Assembly: GCA_039000515.1 (NCBI GenBank)
Contig: JBCFYV010001001.1
Location: 15,811,243 to 15,875,242, forward strand
Length of the DNA: 64,000 bases
Direction: 5' to 3'
Source of the DNA: Timema cristinae
Lineage: Eukaryota > Arthropoda > Insecta > Phasmatodea > Timematidae
Both the position numbers and the translations under genes were made by a program. Below, in pieces: positions 21,972 through 31,984 of this stretch. The notes beneath the pieces were generated by a model that was not told the origin of the DNA, searched no databases, and saw only the letters and a list, made by a program, of their open reading frames with translations. Each line of letters starts with the position of its first letter. Within the stretch, counting starts at the first letter, position 1.

Positions 21972-22182
21972 CACCTTAGCTCAATCGGTAGCAGATACCG
22001 GGTTCAATTCTTTGCATGGCTGAAAAATGTATCGTCTGTGAAATGTGGGTTTCCTCTTTTACATTGATGAATAAATAGCTGGAGGCTGGATTTTGTGTCA
22101 GTTTTAGATTTACGTTAGCTTATAAGTGCTGTGCTGATATAATTAGCCGGTTCAGAAAGTGCAATTTAAATACCTCATATAA
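21972..22182 (+). repeat. SINE family 4 in GSE1 intron
   Basis: CACCTTAGCTCAATCGGTAGC, CGGGTTCAATTCTTTGCATGG, AAATGTGGGTTTCCTCTTTTA, and the 3' tail CAGAAAGTGCAATTTAAATA. Confidence 0.8.
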
Positions 22183-22463
22183 ATGGGGGTGGAGGAATTA
22201 ACATATTTTTGTAATTTTTTTTATATCTTTCAAAAACGTTTCTTCTTGTCTAAATCAGTTATGTACAATATTCCAAACAGGAGCTCCAACAGTCTTTCTG
22301 TCATTAGTCCTGACATGGACATGGCTAGAGCCTTGAAGTCTCTCCTTGTTAATATCACACTTGAATCAACGCTAGCAACCCAAGTCTACCAACACAAACA
22401 CTTTTAAATTATATAAACTACTAACATTAATAGAGTCTTAAAGGAAATTATTTCCATTTTCAG

Positions 22464-22750
22464 GACCGAGGTCTCCCTCATGACGGCTCCCGTGGTAGCG
22501 TGTCTCGACCTGAGGACTCACACTTGTACGGTGCTAGAGAACGCGCAGGGGTTAATGTGGCTGTGACAGAGCCCCAGCTGCTGGCCCGCAGTGGGTTCCA
22601 GCCTTACCGACCCGAGGAGTCTCGACTGGGTCATCCCCCTGCACCACCTCCTCCCCCCACCTTTACTCTGGACCCTGCGGCCGCATACAACCCCTACCAC
22701 CCGGCAGCTGCGGCTGGACTCTATCCACCTCATCTACAGCATGCTTACAG
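22464..22750 (+). CDS. Gse1: GSE1 exon with Pro/Ala/Tyr-rich segment
   Basis: Acceptor TTCCATTTTCAG|GAC; donor TTACAG|GTGAAA. Enters phase 0, leaves phase 2. Encodes DRGLPHDGSRGSVSRPEDS..., SGFQPYRPEESRLGHPP, a proline run, TFTLDPAAAYNPYHPAAAAG and LYPPHLQHAYR. The FxPYR...LDPAAAAYYHP arrangement parallels the SFRPYHTTDD ... GLDPATAAAYYHP segment of vertebrate GSE1, so this placement is well supported. A CpG-rich exon in an AT-rich intron setting. An opposite-strand open frame here is a shadow. Confidence 0.88.
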
Positions 22751-23348
22751 GTGAAACCACCTCACATGTTAATACCCTAGTTCATTTGCGCCATTTTTTA
22801 TTATTCTATTAGATTTAAAATTCCTCTTATGTTCATAATATTTCCCAAGATTCGGATTTGAGATTCAAAAGTAAATTGGAGATTCTGATTTGATATTCGG
22901 ATTCATAAACTATTGTATTTGACCCAACGCCATATGATTTTAACCATTCTTAATGCCACGAGCCAATGTTTTCGGTTCTGGCTTCTACTGTTAAAAGTGC
23001 CACAACTGATTAGATTGAGATTGGCTCTCCAGATTTGCGCTAGTTCTGGCATTACCTTAGAGATATCGTAGGAGTGTATTATGTCACTAAAGGGAGAACA
23101 TTATCTTCTTTTATAGAACAGTATACACAGATAAAAATAATAAAACAATCTTAAAAATCGCTTCATAAATAACATTTTGGTGAGTTTTCTTGTATAACCT
23201 TACAACAAGTTATGAAGTAGCCGTGGCACTTTCCCTATGCAAATCCCATTATTAATGTGGCATTAAAAGGGAATAATCCAGACACATTGCTACATACTTG
23301 TATGCTCTCGATTGTACCTTTGTCAGCTAAATTATTGGTCTATTCCAG

Positions 23349-23504
23349 GCTGGAAGAGCAGCTGTACTTGGAGAGATGTGGTATGCTGCGACCCCCGTTG
23401 TTCCCAGCACTGCCACCCTCCTACCACCCTCTTTACGGGCTGCGGTACTCGCCCGACATGTTGCACTCGCCACTGGGACTGATTTCTCCTGGTCTTCATG
23501 AAAG
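23349..23504 (+). CDS. Gse1: GSE1 exon with RYSP..LHSPLG motif
   Basis: Acceptor TCTATTCCAG|GCTGG; donor GAAAG|GTAATA. Enters phase 2, leaves phase 2. Encodes LEEQLYLERCGMLRPPLFPA then LPPSYHPLYGLRYSPDMLHS and PLGLISPGLHER. The ALRSPFYPIP...LSGVRYPPELSHSSL...SER stretch of vertebrate GSE1 is the clear counterpart. The split arginine codon (AG|A) joins the next exon in frame. Confidence 0.9.
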
Positions 23505-23730
23505 GTAATACAAACAATAGAGCCATTAAAGTGGATTAAATTAGTTGATATTTTCTCATTAGGCAGTGATAGCACACCTAAGATCAACTGAACAACTTAA
23601 GTTAATTTCATAACTATTGGTGGATCACAAGAAAAAATTAAAATGTTAGTTAAAAAAAATTGTTATCAAAACTAGCATTTGAACCATGTGTGGTTTTTAG
23701 AACGAATAATTCATGTTATACTCAAACCAG

Positions 23731-23950
23731 CCCACTCCGTTGGTATAGTTAGCTAATATGCTAGTTTCGTGTTGAGCTAGACTACCGAGGATAGGGAGCT
23801 CGAGGTTTGAATCTTGTTGGGTGTACTGGGGTGGTTTTCCCTAAATGGTTTTCTAGTCTCCCTCCACACAAATGCAAGCTCACTTCCTCTGAATTCAAAT
23901 CTTCCCAATTGCTAGCCCATTAACGTATAACCCAAACAGGTAGTTAGAAT
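23731..23950 (+). repeat. SINE family 3 in GSE1 intron
   Basis: CCCACTCCGTTGGTATAGTTA, GCTAATATGCTAGTTTCGTG, GAGGTTTGAATCTTGTTGGG (B box), CTCCCTCCACACAAATGCAA, AACCCAAACAGGTAGTTAGA. Confidence 0.85.
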
Positions 23951-24354
23951 AAATAAAAATATATAGTCAATATTTAATCCTCTCCAAACAAGTTATATTT
24001 AATCTTTATTTTAAATCAGATGCAAAGTACTTGTATTCACAGGAAGGAATTTAATAAAATAACAGAAAAAAAATTAAACCACCAAGCTGAGGTTATCTAA
24101 TTAACTACTACTTTGTTTGGAGTCCTACTCCATTTTATTTGTATGTTCTTTTTAAAGTTTAAACTAATAGTAATGGATTCATCCATCATACCTTTTATTT
24201 GTATTTTTATATTATATATATATTTATTTTTAGCAAGCCATTTCAAAACTTTTATATACATTTAATTACATTTTCAAAGTTTAGTATGAAATTTGTAAAC
24301 ATTATTGAATGTTTATTATAATTCATAATATAGGCCCTAATAGAAACACAATAT

Positions 24355-24575
24355 TGCTTTTACAATGAAAAGAAAAACATAGTTCACACTTTATACTACT
24401 CCACTGGACAAAGAGTTAGTGGCTTTTTCTTCCAGAAAATCGATCATTACCATCCAATTCCCTTAGCTAGATTTAATTCATTTTTATTTTTACATCTATT
24501 CTTCTTCCAAATATAACAAAATACAGAGCTCAAAAAGTGAAAATAAGTTGTTCTTAAGGGAGATAATATCATACA
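24355..24575 (+). repeat. Interspersed repeat shared with 34,940-35,145
   Basis: GATGAAAAGAAGAACATAGT-like, TTCACACTTTA, TGGACAAAGAGnTA, GGCTnCCTTTTC, AGAAAATCnnTCATTA and GGAGATAATA occur in the same order at both sites. Family unknown; no coding frame. Confidence 0.65.
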
Positions 24576-24991
24576 TAGTAAGTGATAATTTCTCTATTCA
24601 TAATCTAACAGTCTAACTTCCCCCACTTTCGAAATTCAGTTAGAAAATCCTTCACGTAACTTTACTCAAAATTTTGCCGTTCCTATTTAAAATATGTATA
24701 TTGGTATTAATACTAAGTTGTACCTAGATTTGATTAATTCTTCAAAATCAAAATTTTTATTACTTGGTTCTAAAATAATCATAATTAAAGAATCACATTT
24801 CACACACCCCAAATAATATCCATAGTTGCATGGCACACACAGCAAAACTCATAGCACGCTAGTGTGCAGCAGCACATCCTTTTGAGAAACTCTACCCTAT
24901 TCACTAACCCAAACTTTTGGGGACTCATTCACCTTCTTTGAGATCCTATTTAAGTAGTTTTGATATTTGATAACCTACATAATTTTGACAG

Positions 24992-25151
24992 AATGAAACT
25001 GGAAGAGGAACATCGACAGCGTGAGACTCAGCGAATGCGAGAGGAAGAAAAGGAACGAGAGAGGGAACAGGAGAGGGAGAGGAAAAGGAGCGCAGGGACA
25101 AATCCCGGCGAAGCCCCAGAGCTTCGCCCTCTCATCACCAAGAGGCGCCAG
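24992..25151 (+). CDS. Gse1: GSE1 exon, charged E/R helix
   Basis: Acceptor AATTTTGACAG|AATG; donor CGCCAG|GTGAGG. Enters phase 2, leaves phase 0. Encodes MKLEEEHRQRETQRMREEEK, EREREQERERKRSAG and APELRPLITKRRQ. It is the counterpart of the long R/E-repeat helix of vertebrate GSE1, but much shorter. The helix is probably a single alpha-helix or coiled coil. The downstream splice junction is unusual (see the next exon). Confidence 0.88.
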
Positions 25152-25504
25152 GTGAGGGGATTCGGGGCACAAGATTAAAAATTATGCCGAGATGCTTTTC
25201 ACAAAGTTAAAAATTTGGTGTCTTTATGTAACACTAGTAAATGCCAAATAGGATTTGTAATTATTGTTTGTTATTGTTTTTTTAACTAACTAATTATAGG
25301 TTGCAAAATGTTAACTCATTATTGTTTGTTAATTTACCCTTTAGATGCTAATTGGTATGGTATCACTTTGAATCAAAAGTAATAATATGGTGGGGACTAA
25401 CTAGTATATGTAGTTTTAATGTTTTGAATAAGAGAAGCTAGGTGGTAAGACCTTAAATTGGAGGGGGTAATACGATGGGGGTTGATTTTGTTCCAGCTAG
25501 GAAG

Positions 25505-26939
25505 GCGCCCATAGCGGGAGGTCGGGAACGTGCAGCGGACCCCCGCAAAGAGCCCTCCCCCTATCCTCCTCCCCATCTCATAGTTCCAGGATCCATCCCA
25601 AACCCTACCTCGGTCACATTACCCCCACCTTTACACCCCATCAACTCCTCCTTGGAAGCAGGTCATGCCGTGACCCGCCTGCCATACCCCTCAACCTCTC
25701 CTCACCATACCTCCCCTGGTCACGCCATAGTTTCCTCTCATAATACTCATACACCACCCATAATGCCTTCTCATAACACACACACTCCACCCATAATGCC
25801 TTCCCATACCACTCACACTTCCTCGATACTAACTTCTCATAACACGCACACCTCCCCTATTATATCCCCCCATAATCCACATACACACGCCTCGCCCATA
25901 CACTCAATGGTCCCGCATACAGTCACCTCTCATACCCTCCATCCCTTAGCCCCACCCCAGGGCAACCCCCCACAACTCCAGCAGTCTAGTCATCGGACAA
26001 GCAACCCCTCCGGACGGGGTGCAGTCAAGGACCCTCCACCTGCATTTGTCCGCCCGTTCGAGGACAATTACTCCCAGCAACGGCGCTCGCCTGCCGTTGC
26101 CTTCTCCCCGGTGAAAGATCGGACTAGTGCTAGTGTTAGTGTGGTGGACCAACAAGTGGACTCGAGTGTGAGCAGTGCAGTGCCAAAACAACCCAACACT
26201 CATCATCAGCATCACCATGGGGCACCAACTCTTGAACCACCTTCTCCCTCTGTCACACGAAAAGACAGTATTTTCCCCCATACTAGGGGCCTTGCAGTAA
26301 GTTTGTCTAAAGACATAAGCGCACGAGTGACGGTAAGTGAAAATGGACCTGTGAAGTTGTCTTCATGCCCAAGAGTGAGTGAAGGACACACCCAAGAATC
26401 CCCTCTTGTTTCTAATGACTCCCACAGTCACCACCACCAGCCACAACAGAAACTGACTGTAGCTGTGGCACCATCTTACCATGCGGCACCTCTACCTGTA
26501 AATAGTCAGCCGCCCAGTCAAACGTTCCCTCCTCAGCCTTACATTTGTCTAGTCAACAACAGCAACACCAGCAGCCTATGTTTCCCTTCTCCGTTTCGTC
26601 GCAACTTAACCATCGTCAGCCCTCCCCAACGCTTATAAACTCTTCCCTCCCCACGTCGCTGGCCAACCCCCTTCGGAACACGGGGTGGCCAACCTGATAA
26701 ACCACCAGCCTTCATCGACCACCCCTATCCCGGTGGTGTCTTCTCACCAGACAACAAGACAGACGACAGTAGTCCAGGCTATCCAACCCGTCCCTGCGGT
26801 GGTCACCTTCCACCAACCTCCGGCTGTGCTCAATGTCCCCGACGCTGCTAAGGTTGCAGCAGTGTCAGCGAAAGAGGCTGCTGTGCCCATGTCGGTGTGG
26901 GACTACCACTATCTCAGCCGGAGCATTAATAGCCAGAGA
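25505..26939 (+). CDS. Gse1: GSE1 large central exon (two apparent 1-nt gaps)
   Basis: Long Pro/Ser/Thr/His-rich central region. The frame required by the previous exon uses the acceptor GGAAG|GCG (25,504); the pyrimidine-rich TTGTTCCAG|C (25,496) would hit TAG within six codons. Encodes APIAGGRERAADPRKEPSPY..., a degenerate HNTHTPPIMPS repeat (about 25,735-25,945), then Gln/His-rich sequence. The frame breaks between 26,506 and 26,638 and again at the CCCCC run 26,667-26,671; one extra base at each restores an open frame through SSQQQQHQQPMFPFS and VANLINHQPSS to VWDYHYLSRSINSQR, the latter matching vertebrate YDEFLQQRR. Donor CAGAGA|GTAAGT, phase 0. Confidence 0.85.
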
Positions 26940-27347
26940 GTAAGTAGCCTTTTCAAATATAACCCCCTACCGTTTGTCAGATATTTTACTAAATAGCTAA
27001 TTAAAGAAGGTACTAAAGTGAATTAAATTTAAAGCATTTCTCATTCTTCCATAAATAACAAAATATACCAAAAATTTAAAATAGTTATTCCGACCCATAA
27101 AATTGAATTAAATTAGAGAATATGCTTAGCCAAACTTATTTTTGCTATAAACAAAGTGAAATGAGGTCTTCCTTGAAAAGATTTATTAATGTATTCTTAT
27201 TTATTTCCAGTTTTCATGTATAATTAAATCAATTCTCTTGTAATTTTGTTAATAGTTTCACAAATTTTCGAGCCTGAATAAAATTCTATATAAATAATGA
27301 TGTTGACTACTCTTCTACTCCATTCATTCTTGCGTTTGTTATTTCAG

Positions 27348-27597
27348 AGTACTGTGGGTGACTGTCATTCTTTGGCTGTGAGCAAACTTGATTTGGCCGA
27401 GTGTCGGCGCAAGAACCGCCGGACCAATAGCCTATTGAATGGTACCACAGCTAGCTCTGATTCTGATGGAGAGGACTCAGACTGTCTGGTCGGCTCACTC
27501 TGGATTACTAAAGGTCCCCCTGCTAAGCTTGATGCGCCACCGAGAAAGCTTCGATTCTTGCGAATGTTCGGGCTCACCACACTCTCACGTAGGAATG
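27348..27597 (+). CDS. Gse1: GSE1 exon, VSKLDL and first FxxxFGL block
   Basis: Acceptor TTATTTCAG|AGT; donor AATG|GTGAGT. Phase 0 in, phase 1 out. Encodes STVGDCHSLAVSKLDLAECR then RKNRRTNSLLNG, an acidic DSDGEDSD stretch, PPAKLDAPPRKLRFLRMFGL and TTLSRRN. Vertebrate GSE1 has LVSKLDLEERRRREAQ, DESDEEE and KLEFLQLFGLTTQQQKEEL in the same order. This is the strongest single-exon evidence for orthology. Confidence 0.95.
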
Positions 27598-27624
27598 GTG
27601 AGTAAGAACCTTTTTTTTTTTTTT

Positions 27625-27765
27625 TTAAGTGCCGCATCTCATGACCCATTCGGGTTGCACTCATATGTACCAAGATGAGAGGCTGATTTTGGTGGAAGTG
27701 AACCCTCATTTTTGTGGAGAGAGAGTGGGAAAATATTTTTTTTAAAGCCACCCCAAGTACACTTG
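27625..27765 (-). repeat. SINE family 3 fragment in intron
   Basis: AGTGCCGCATCTCATGACCC, ATTCGGGTTGCACTCATATG, GAAGTGAACCCTCATTTTTG and GGAGAGAGAGTGGGAAAATA are the inverse of the family 3 3' half. It begins ~28 bp after the donor, next to a T run. Confidence 0.7.
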
Positions 27766-27928
27766 GCCAGGATTAGATTACCTGATCTCACCATCATTAG
27801 AATTTCAGTATATTGTGAATGTAATGCCTTTGACCATAGTATAAACATTTCACTGGTTCAATTTCTTTTTATATATATTATATTATTATTATTATTATTA
27901 TTTCTTATTATTACATAAACAAAATCCA

Positions 27929-28110
27929 ACGCCTTAGCTCATTCGGTAGCATGTATGTCTGCTAATCTAAGGGTCCCTGGTTCAACTCTAATAGTAGTAT
28001 TAAAATTTATCATTGGTGGAATTTGGGTTTAACCATTCACAGTGATTAATAATTAACGGCCGGGGACTGGATATTGTGACTGTCCTGAGTTGTATTATAA
28101 GGCATATGAA
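27929..28110 (+). repeat. SINE family 4 in GSE1 intron
   Basis: ACGCCTTAGCTCATTCGGTAG, GTCCCTGGTTCAACTCTAAT, TTAACGGCCGGGGACTGGAT. Confidence 0.8.
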
Positions 28111-30064
28111 GCTACGACAGACCTAGCCAGCCGACAGTGGAAGTATACGGCTGGAATAAAAAAACTGACCCAGGCCACAGGCTGGAAACAGTCATGGGTG
28201 TAAAAAAAAAAGTAAAAAAAATTGAGTATTAAAAATAGCATAAATATCTGCAGGGGCCATCCATAAACTACGCGGCGCTTTTTCCTTACCTCTTTTAAAC
28301 CTCCTGTTTTCTCTCTTACCCTCCCACCCTCATGTAACCCCAAGTAGACATTAACCCCGCCTCACCTGACTGTGTTATATACTCTCTTTTTTTTATACAA
28401 GAGTGAATGCCATTATTAAATAGGGAAACACAAAGAACATGATTAACCTGCATTTTAAACACCTTACATATTTGAAAGTTATCTATAATTATCTTTACTA
28501 ACAATTAAAACATGATCAACAATATTGTTTTTCCAACACAAGAATTTAAGAGTATTTCTAAAAGCTACCAAGTTAAATTGAAGAAAATACATAATTTTAA
28601 AATGCTAAGAATTTATTCATTATCTTTTTTAAAAAATAAAAATAGAGTCTTTTAAAATTTCAATAGACAAAGTATATTTAAAATGAAAATGCCACTTCTT
28701 TAAAATGAAAATAAGTAAAATAACATCTGCCTTTGAAATTTTGAATGAGACTTTTTTTTTTAATGAAAATACATGTTATTAAAATAAGAATAGTACTCAT
28801 TTTTAAATCGCATATAATAAAGAGAGCTAGAAAACTTCAAAAAATGCAAACATTGTTTTTATAATTTTCTCATTAAATAATTATGACAACGTTATGTAGA
28901 TAGATAAATGAATCATAAATAAAAGTAAAAACCCTAACACAATATCTAAACATTTAATTAATTTCTTTGACACATGGCACCTTCTTTAGAGGGGATAGAA
29001 GTGAACAGTAAGTTGGCTCCAGTGATGCCAACTTTGTAGTTGAAGAATGAAAACTTACCTGTTGGGATAAAATTCTCTTTGGGTTCTGTTGTATGTGGGA
29101 CCTAGATAGAATGTGTATTTGCGTATATGCAGTCTTGGGTCTCAACTTTGTCTTAACCGCTTGATGTCATAAACACTAAAGCATTTATTTAGGGAATAAT
29201 CACTGTTTTTTAATGGGTCAAATACACTCATAATCACGAATACTGCAACTGAAATGGCCTTGAGATTAAAATGATTAATAATGAAAATATAAATATTTCA
29301 CTTAACCACTCCAGCATACATTGGAACATAACTTCACTGGTATTTATGATGATTATTAATGTCCTTGTGCCTGTTGAGTGCAAGTCTAAAACCTATTTCA
29401 TGCGATGGTGGGTGGGAGGGTGAAAGGGTGGCGTGGCTTCACAATCGGCCAAAGTATCTTTCAGCGCCGACAAGAACAGATGGATCACGTAAATTTAGAT
29501 GGTGCTGGATACCAGACAGGTCTTGCGGAAAAATTATACGTTTGGAAATATCAGTTTTCTCGAGAACAAGTGAAATTTTTATGTAAATATTTTCAACACC
29601 CCTTCTAAGATAATGTATCCATGTTTATTAATTGTTACATTTTCTTATTTTTTTGTTATGAGGCCGGCAGTTTTATATTGAAAAATGTCAATTTTATCGA
29701 TAGTTGATCATTGTTAAAATTATAGAGGAGGTGTGTATATAAAAAGTATAACTTACTCGACATGCTTCTATTCTTGAACAAACCGTTTCCGAAAAAAAAT
29801 TGCAAAACAATAGAAATTCTTGAAGATAAGCATTTGTTCCCATGGCTCCTTATTTCCATGCCAAATGAAAAGGGCCAATTGCCTTAAAGGACGGATATTT
29901 GTAATCGCAGGCACCTCCTTGTTCAGCTCTGACTTAGTTGAATGATTTTTGTTTTTTATGTACATGCCCATAAAAAATCGATAGCTATGTTTGGATTGCA
30001 CTATTGTAATTTAACTCATTCTTAAATAAATTATAAAATAAATTACTGAAATCTTGTTTTTCAG
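28111..30064. other. GSE1 intron; no other gene recognised
   Basis: Mostly AT-rich. A GC-moderate block at 29,400-29,580 has overlapping frames (for example IGQSIFQRRQEQMDHVNLDG) that look somewhat coding-like, but I see no family match and no clear splice sites. It may be an old element. Confidence 0.4.
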
Positions 30065-30273
30065 AATTAGAGCTGCGAAAGCTTGAGCGTCGGCGCTGTC
30101 CCCTAGTAGTGGCTGTGGAGGAAGCTCACTCAGAGGGCGCTACCCCGTCCCCCTAGACCTGCCCCTTCCTCGATACAACCCGGACCAACTTTCCCGTACC
30201 CCTGACTACAAGGCCAAGGTGCGTTTCCTGCGCTCACTGGGGCTCGAGTGTGTTGCTCGCAGGGACAGAGAAG
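30065..30273 (+). CDS. Gse1: GSE1 exon with second FLxxxGL block (one apparent 1-nt gap)
   Basis: Acceptor TTTTTCAG|AATTAG; donor GAGAAG|GTATGG. The split codon G|AA gives ...RRNELELRKLERRRCPL, continuing the KEELVAQKRRKRRR counterpart. The frame meets TAG at 30,154 just after CCCCC (30,149-30,153). One extra C gives ...PSPLDLPLPRYNPDQLSR and TPDYKAKVRFLRSLGLECVA, which corresponds to RYSPDEMNNSPNFEEKKKFL and IFNLT of vertebrate GSE1. Leaves in phase 1. Confidence 0.9.
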
Positions 30274-30392
30274 GTATGGTTATTTGATATTTTAGAGAGA
30301 GAGGTTGAATGCGAATTTTCATTTAACCATCAAATCTTGAATCATAATCTTAGAAAATATAATTAGCATTATTTAAGAGATTAACTTGCACC

Positions 30393-30505
30393 CACCCATT
30401 TTGGCGGCTGCCTGGTTTAAGGCGCTCCTCTCGAAATAGACTAGACTGCCGATGACAGGAAGATCGAGGTTTGAATCTCAGTTGGGTGTATAGGAGGGGG
30501 GTTTT
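30393..30505 (+). repeat. SINE family 3 fragment in GSE1 intron
   Basis: CCCACCCATTTTGGCGGCTG, GACTAGACTGCCGATGACAGG, AAGATCGAGGTTTGAATCTC (B box), GTTGGGTGTA. Confidence 0.75.
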
Positions 30506-30662
30506 CCAAAATTAATAATTTGTAATCTACAGAAAGATCGAAGTAATTTTAAAATATATGTAAATTTTAGCTGTCTATATATAATTTTTTTAAAGTTATT
30601 TGGAAGTTATTCTCGGTATTTGTCACACCTTTACTAAATCTTAATATGTTTTCTCTTTTCAG

Positions 30663-31021
30663 ACCATGAGCTGATATGGCAAACCGTGATGGCTGAAAGA
30701 CTTCGTCGTAACGCAGTCTCCTCCTTGGTGGAATACTGCCGCAAGGTCCAACTGTGCACCAGGGGGGACCCCAACAGAGACTCGCCGGACCGCTCGGAAC
30801 TCCTAGGAGGGTGAGATTAGCATTTGGAATCAAGCGACCTGCCAGCCCTGACACGCTAGTGGTGCCTGGAATGAACGGGTTGCTGCGTCCGTCTTGGCTT
30901 CTCAGCAATGGTGTCAAAAGGCTAGCTGTGATGGAGGAGGATAGGGGAGGAGAAGAGGAGGGCCCATTGCGGTGGCCTGGGCTAGAGGCAGTCATGGAGG
31001 CCTACCACAGATACCAACAAG
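30663..31021 (+). CDS. Gse1: GSE1 exon with RWPGLEAVMEAY (one apparent 1-nt gap)
   Basis: Acceptor TTCTCTTTTCAG|AC; donor CAACAAG|GTAACG. Phase 1 in and out. Encodes DHELIWQTVMAERLRRNAVS and SLVEYCRKVQL; the frame then runs into TGA at 30,812. A second frame takes over with RVRLAFGIKRPASPDTLVVP, an acidic EEDRGGEEEGP stretch and LRWPGLEAVMEAYHRYQQ. The last matches KWQGIEAIFEAYQEHVEEQ of vertebrate GSE1. A single missing G between 30,761 (GGGGGG) and 30,814 (GGAGGG) explains the switch. Confidence 0.88.
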
Positions 31022-31804
31022 GTAACGAAACACTGATTTTGGTAGGAGTGGCTATCTTAAAGGCCGTTTTCCTTACCAAAATCTTACTAAGTGGTAGGAT
31101 TATGTTAGATAAAAAGGTCTTTCAGATAGCCATTCCTATTAAAATCAGTATATACATGTGCAGCTTTTGGTACCTTTAAAAGCATATCAGCCAAAAGAAT
31201 TGATATGAACATTATAAGTACCGACATCATATGCATTTCTGTTTTAATGACCACTTTTACAATGTTAGTTTGAATAAGCTTTATAATTTCAATTATTGTT
31301 TCAAAACATAAATGAGATATTTCTAAAATGTATTAAAAGTCGATATCACTCAAACTAGGGCATATTGGTTGGATTTTAAAGAATTTGATCTCATTTAGAC
31401 TAGTTGGTCGAATTTGAATCTTGAAAAGGGTTATTAAAAGAGGAAATATAAATATAATAGAATAATAGATAGCATAAATAGTAACTAAATATTAACATTC
31501 TTTCTCATAATATATTCATCATAATATCCATTTATTCAGTTAAGTGTTAAATTACTATTCTGGAGTATAGTTGCCCTATAATTATTCTGGTTCTGAACTA
31601 TCAACAAGCAGTAGTAGAACTTTAAAATAAATTTTACTCAAAAAAATAGGTAGAAAAAAAAATTAAGTATTTGAGACTTGAATTCAAAATTACCTAGACT
31701 CTCGAATAACCTAAAAGATTCGAGGGGCCTATCCTTAATATCATTTGATTTTTTGTGATTGTGGTATAAGTTACTCGTGTTAAAATCTTTATATTGTTAA
31801 ATAT
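31022..31804. other. GSE1 intron, unique-looking DNA before the hAT insertion
   Basis: AT-rich, no repeat or exon seen. It ends with TTAAATAT (31,797-31,804), the left target duplication of the hAT element. Confidence 0.55.
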
Positions 31805-31984
31805 TAGAGCTGGACCAATGCTGATCTGATGTTTTAAAGGACAATCTGTGGTGACTCATTCACTTCATTCCCCACCCCCACACCACCACCACCACCCCAT
31901 CTCGAATTACTTTCCTAAGCTTGGCCTAGTGTGAGTGTTCTACAGATCCCACTTGTTTATCTTGCGACCTTTGTGTTTAAGAAG

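Noticed and set aside
22518..26281. Reverse-strand frames over GSE1 exons (22,518-22,733; 23,327-23,587; 24,975-25,172; 25,946-26,281)
   Set aside because: Shadows of GC-rich exons; the + strand matches GSE1 with splice sites.
26506..26685. Small intron inside the large GSE1 exon
   Set aside because: GTAAAT at 26,499 is a possible donor, but no acceptor with a pyrimidine tract in the right phase was seen, and the skipped sequence reads as natural Gln-rich protein. Kept as an alternative only.
29359..29608. Overlapping + frames within a GSE1 intron
   Set aside because: Somewhat protein-like but no acceptor/donor pair in phase with GSE1 and no recognised family; mentioned only as an unexplained block.
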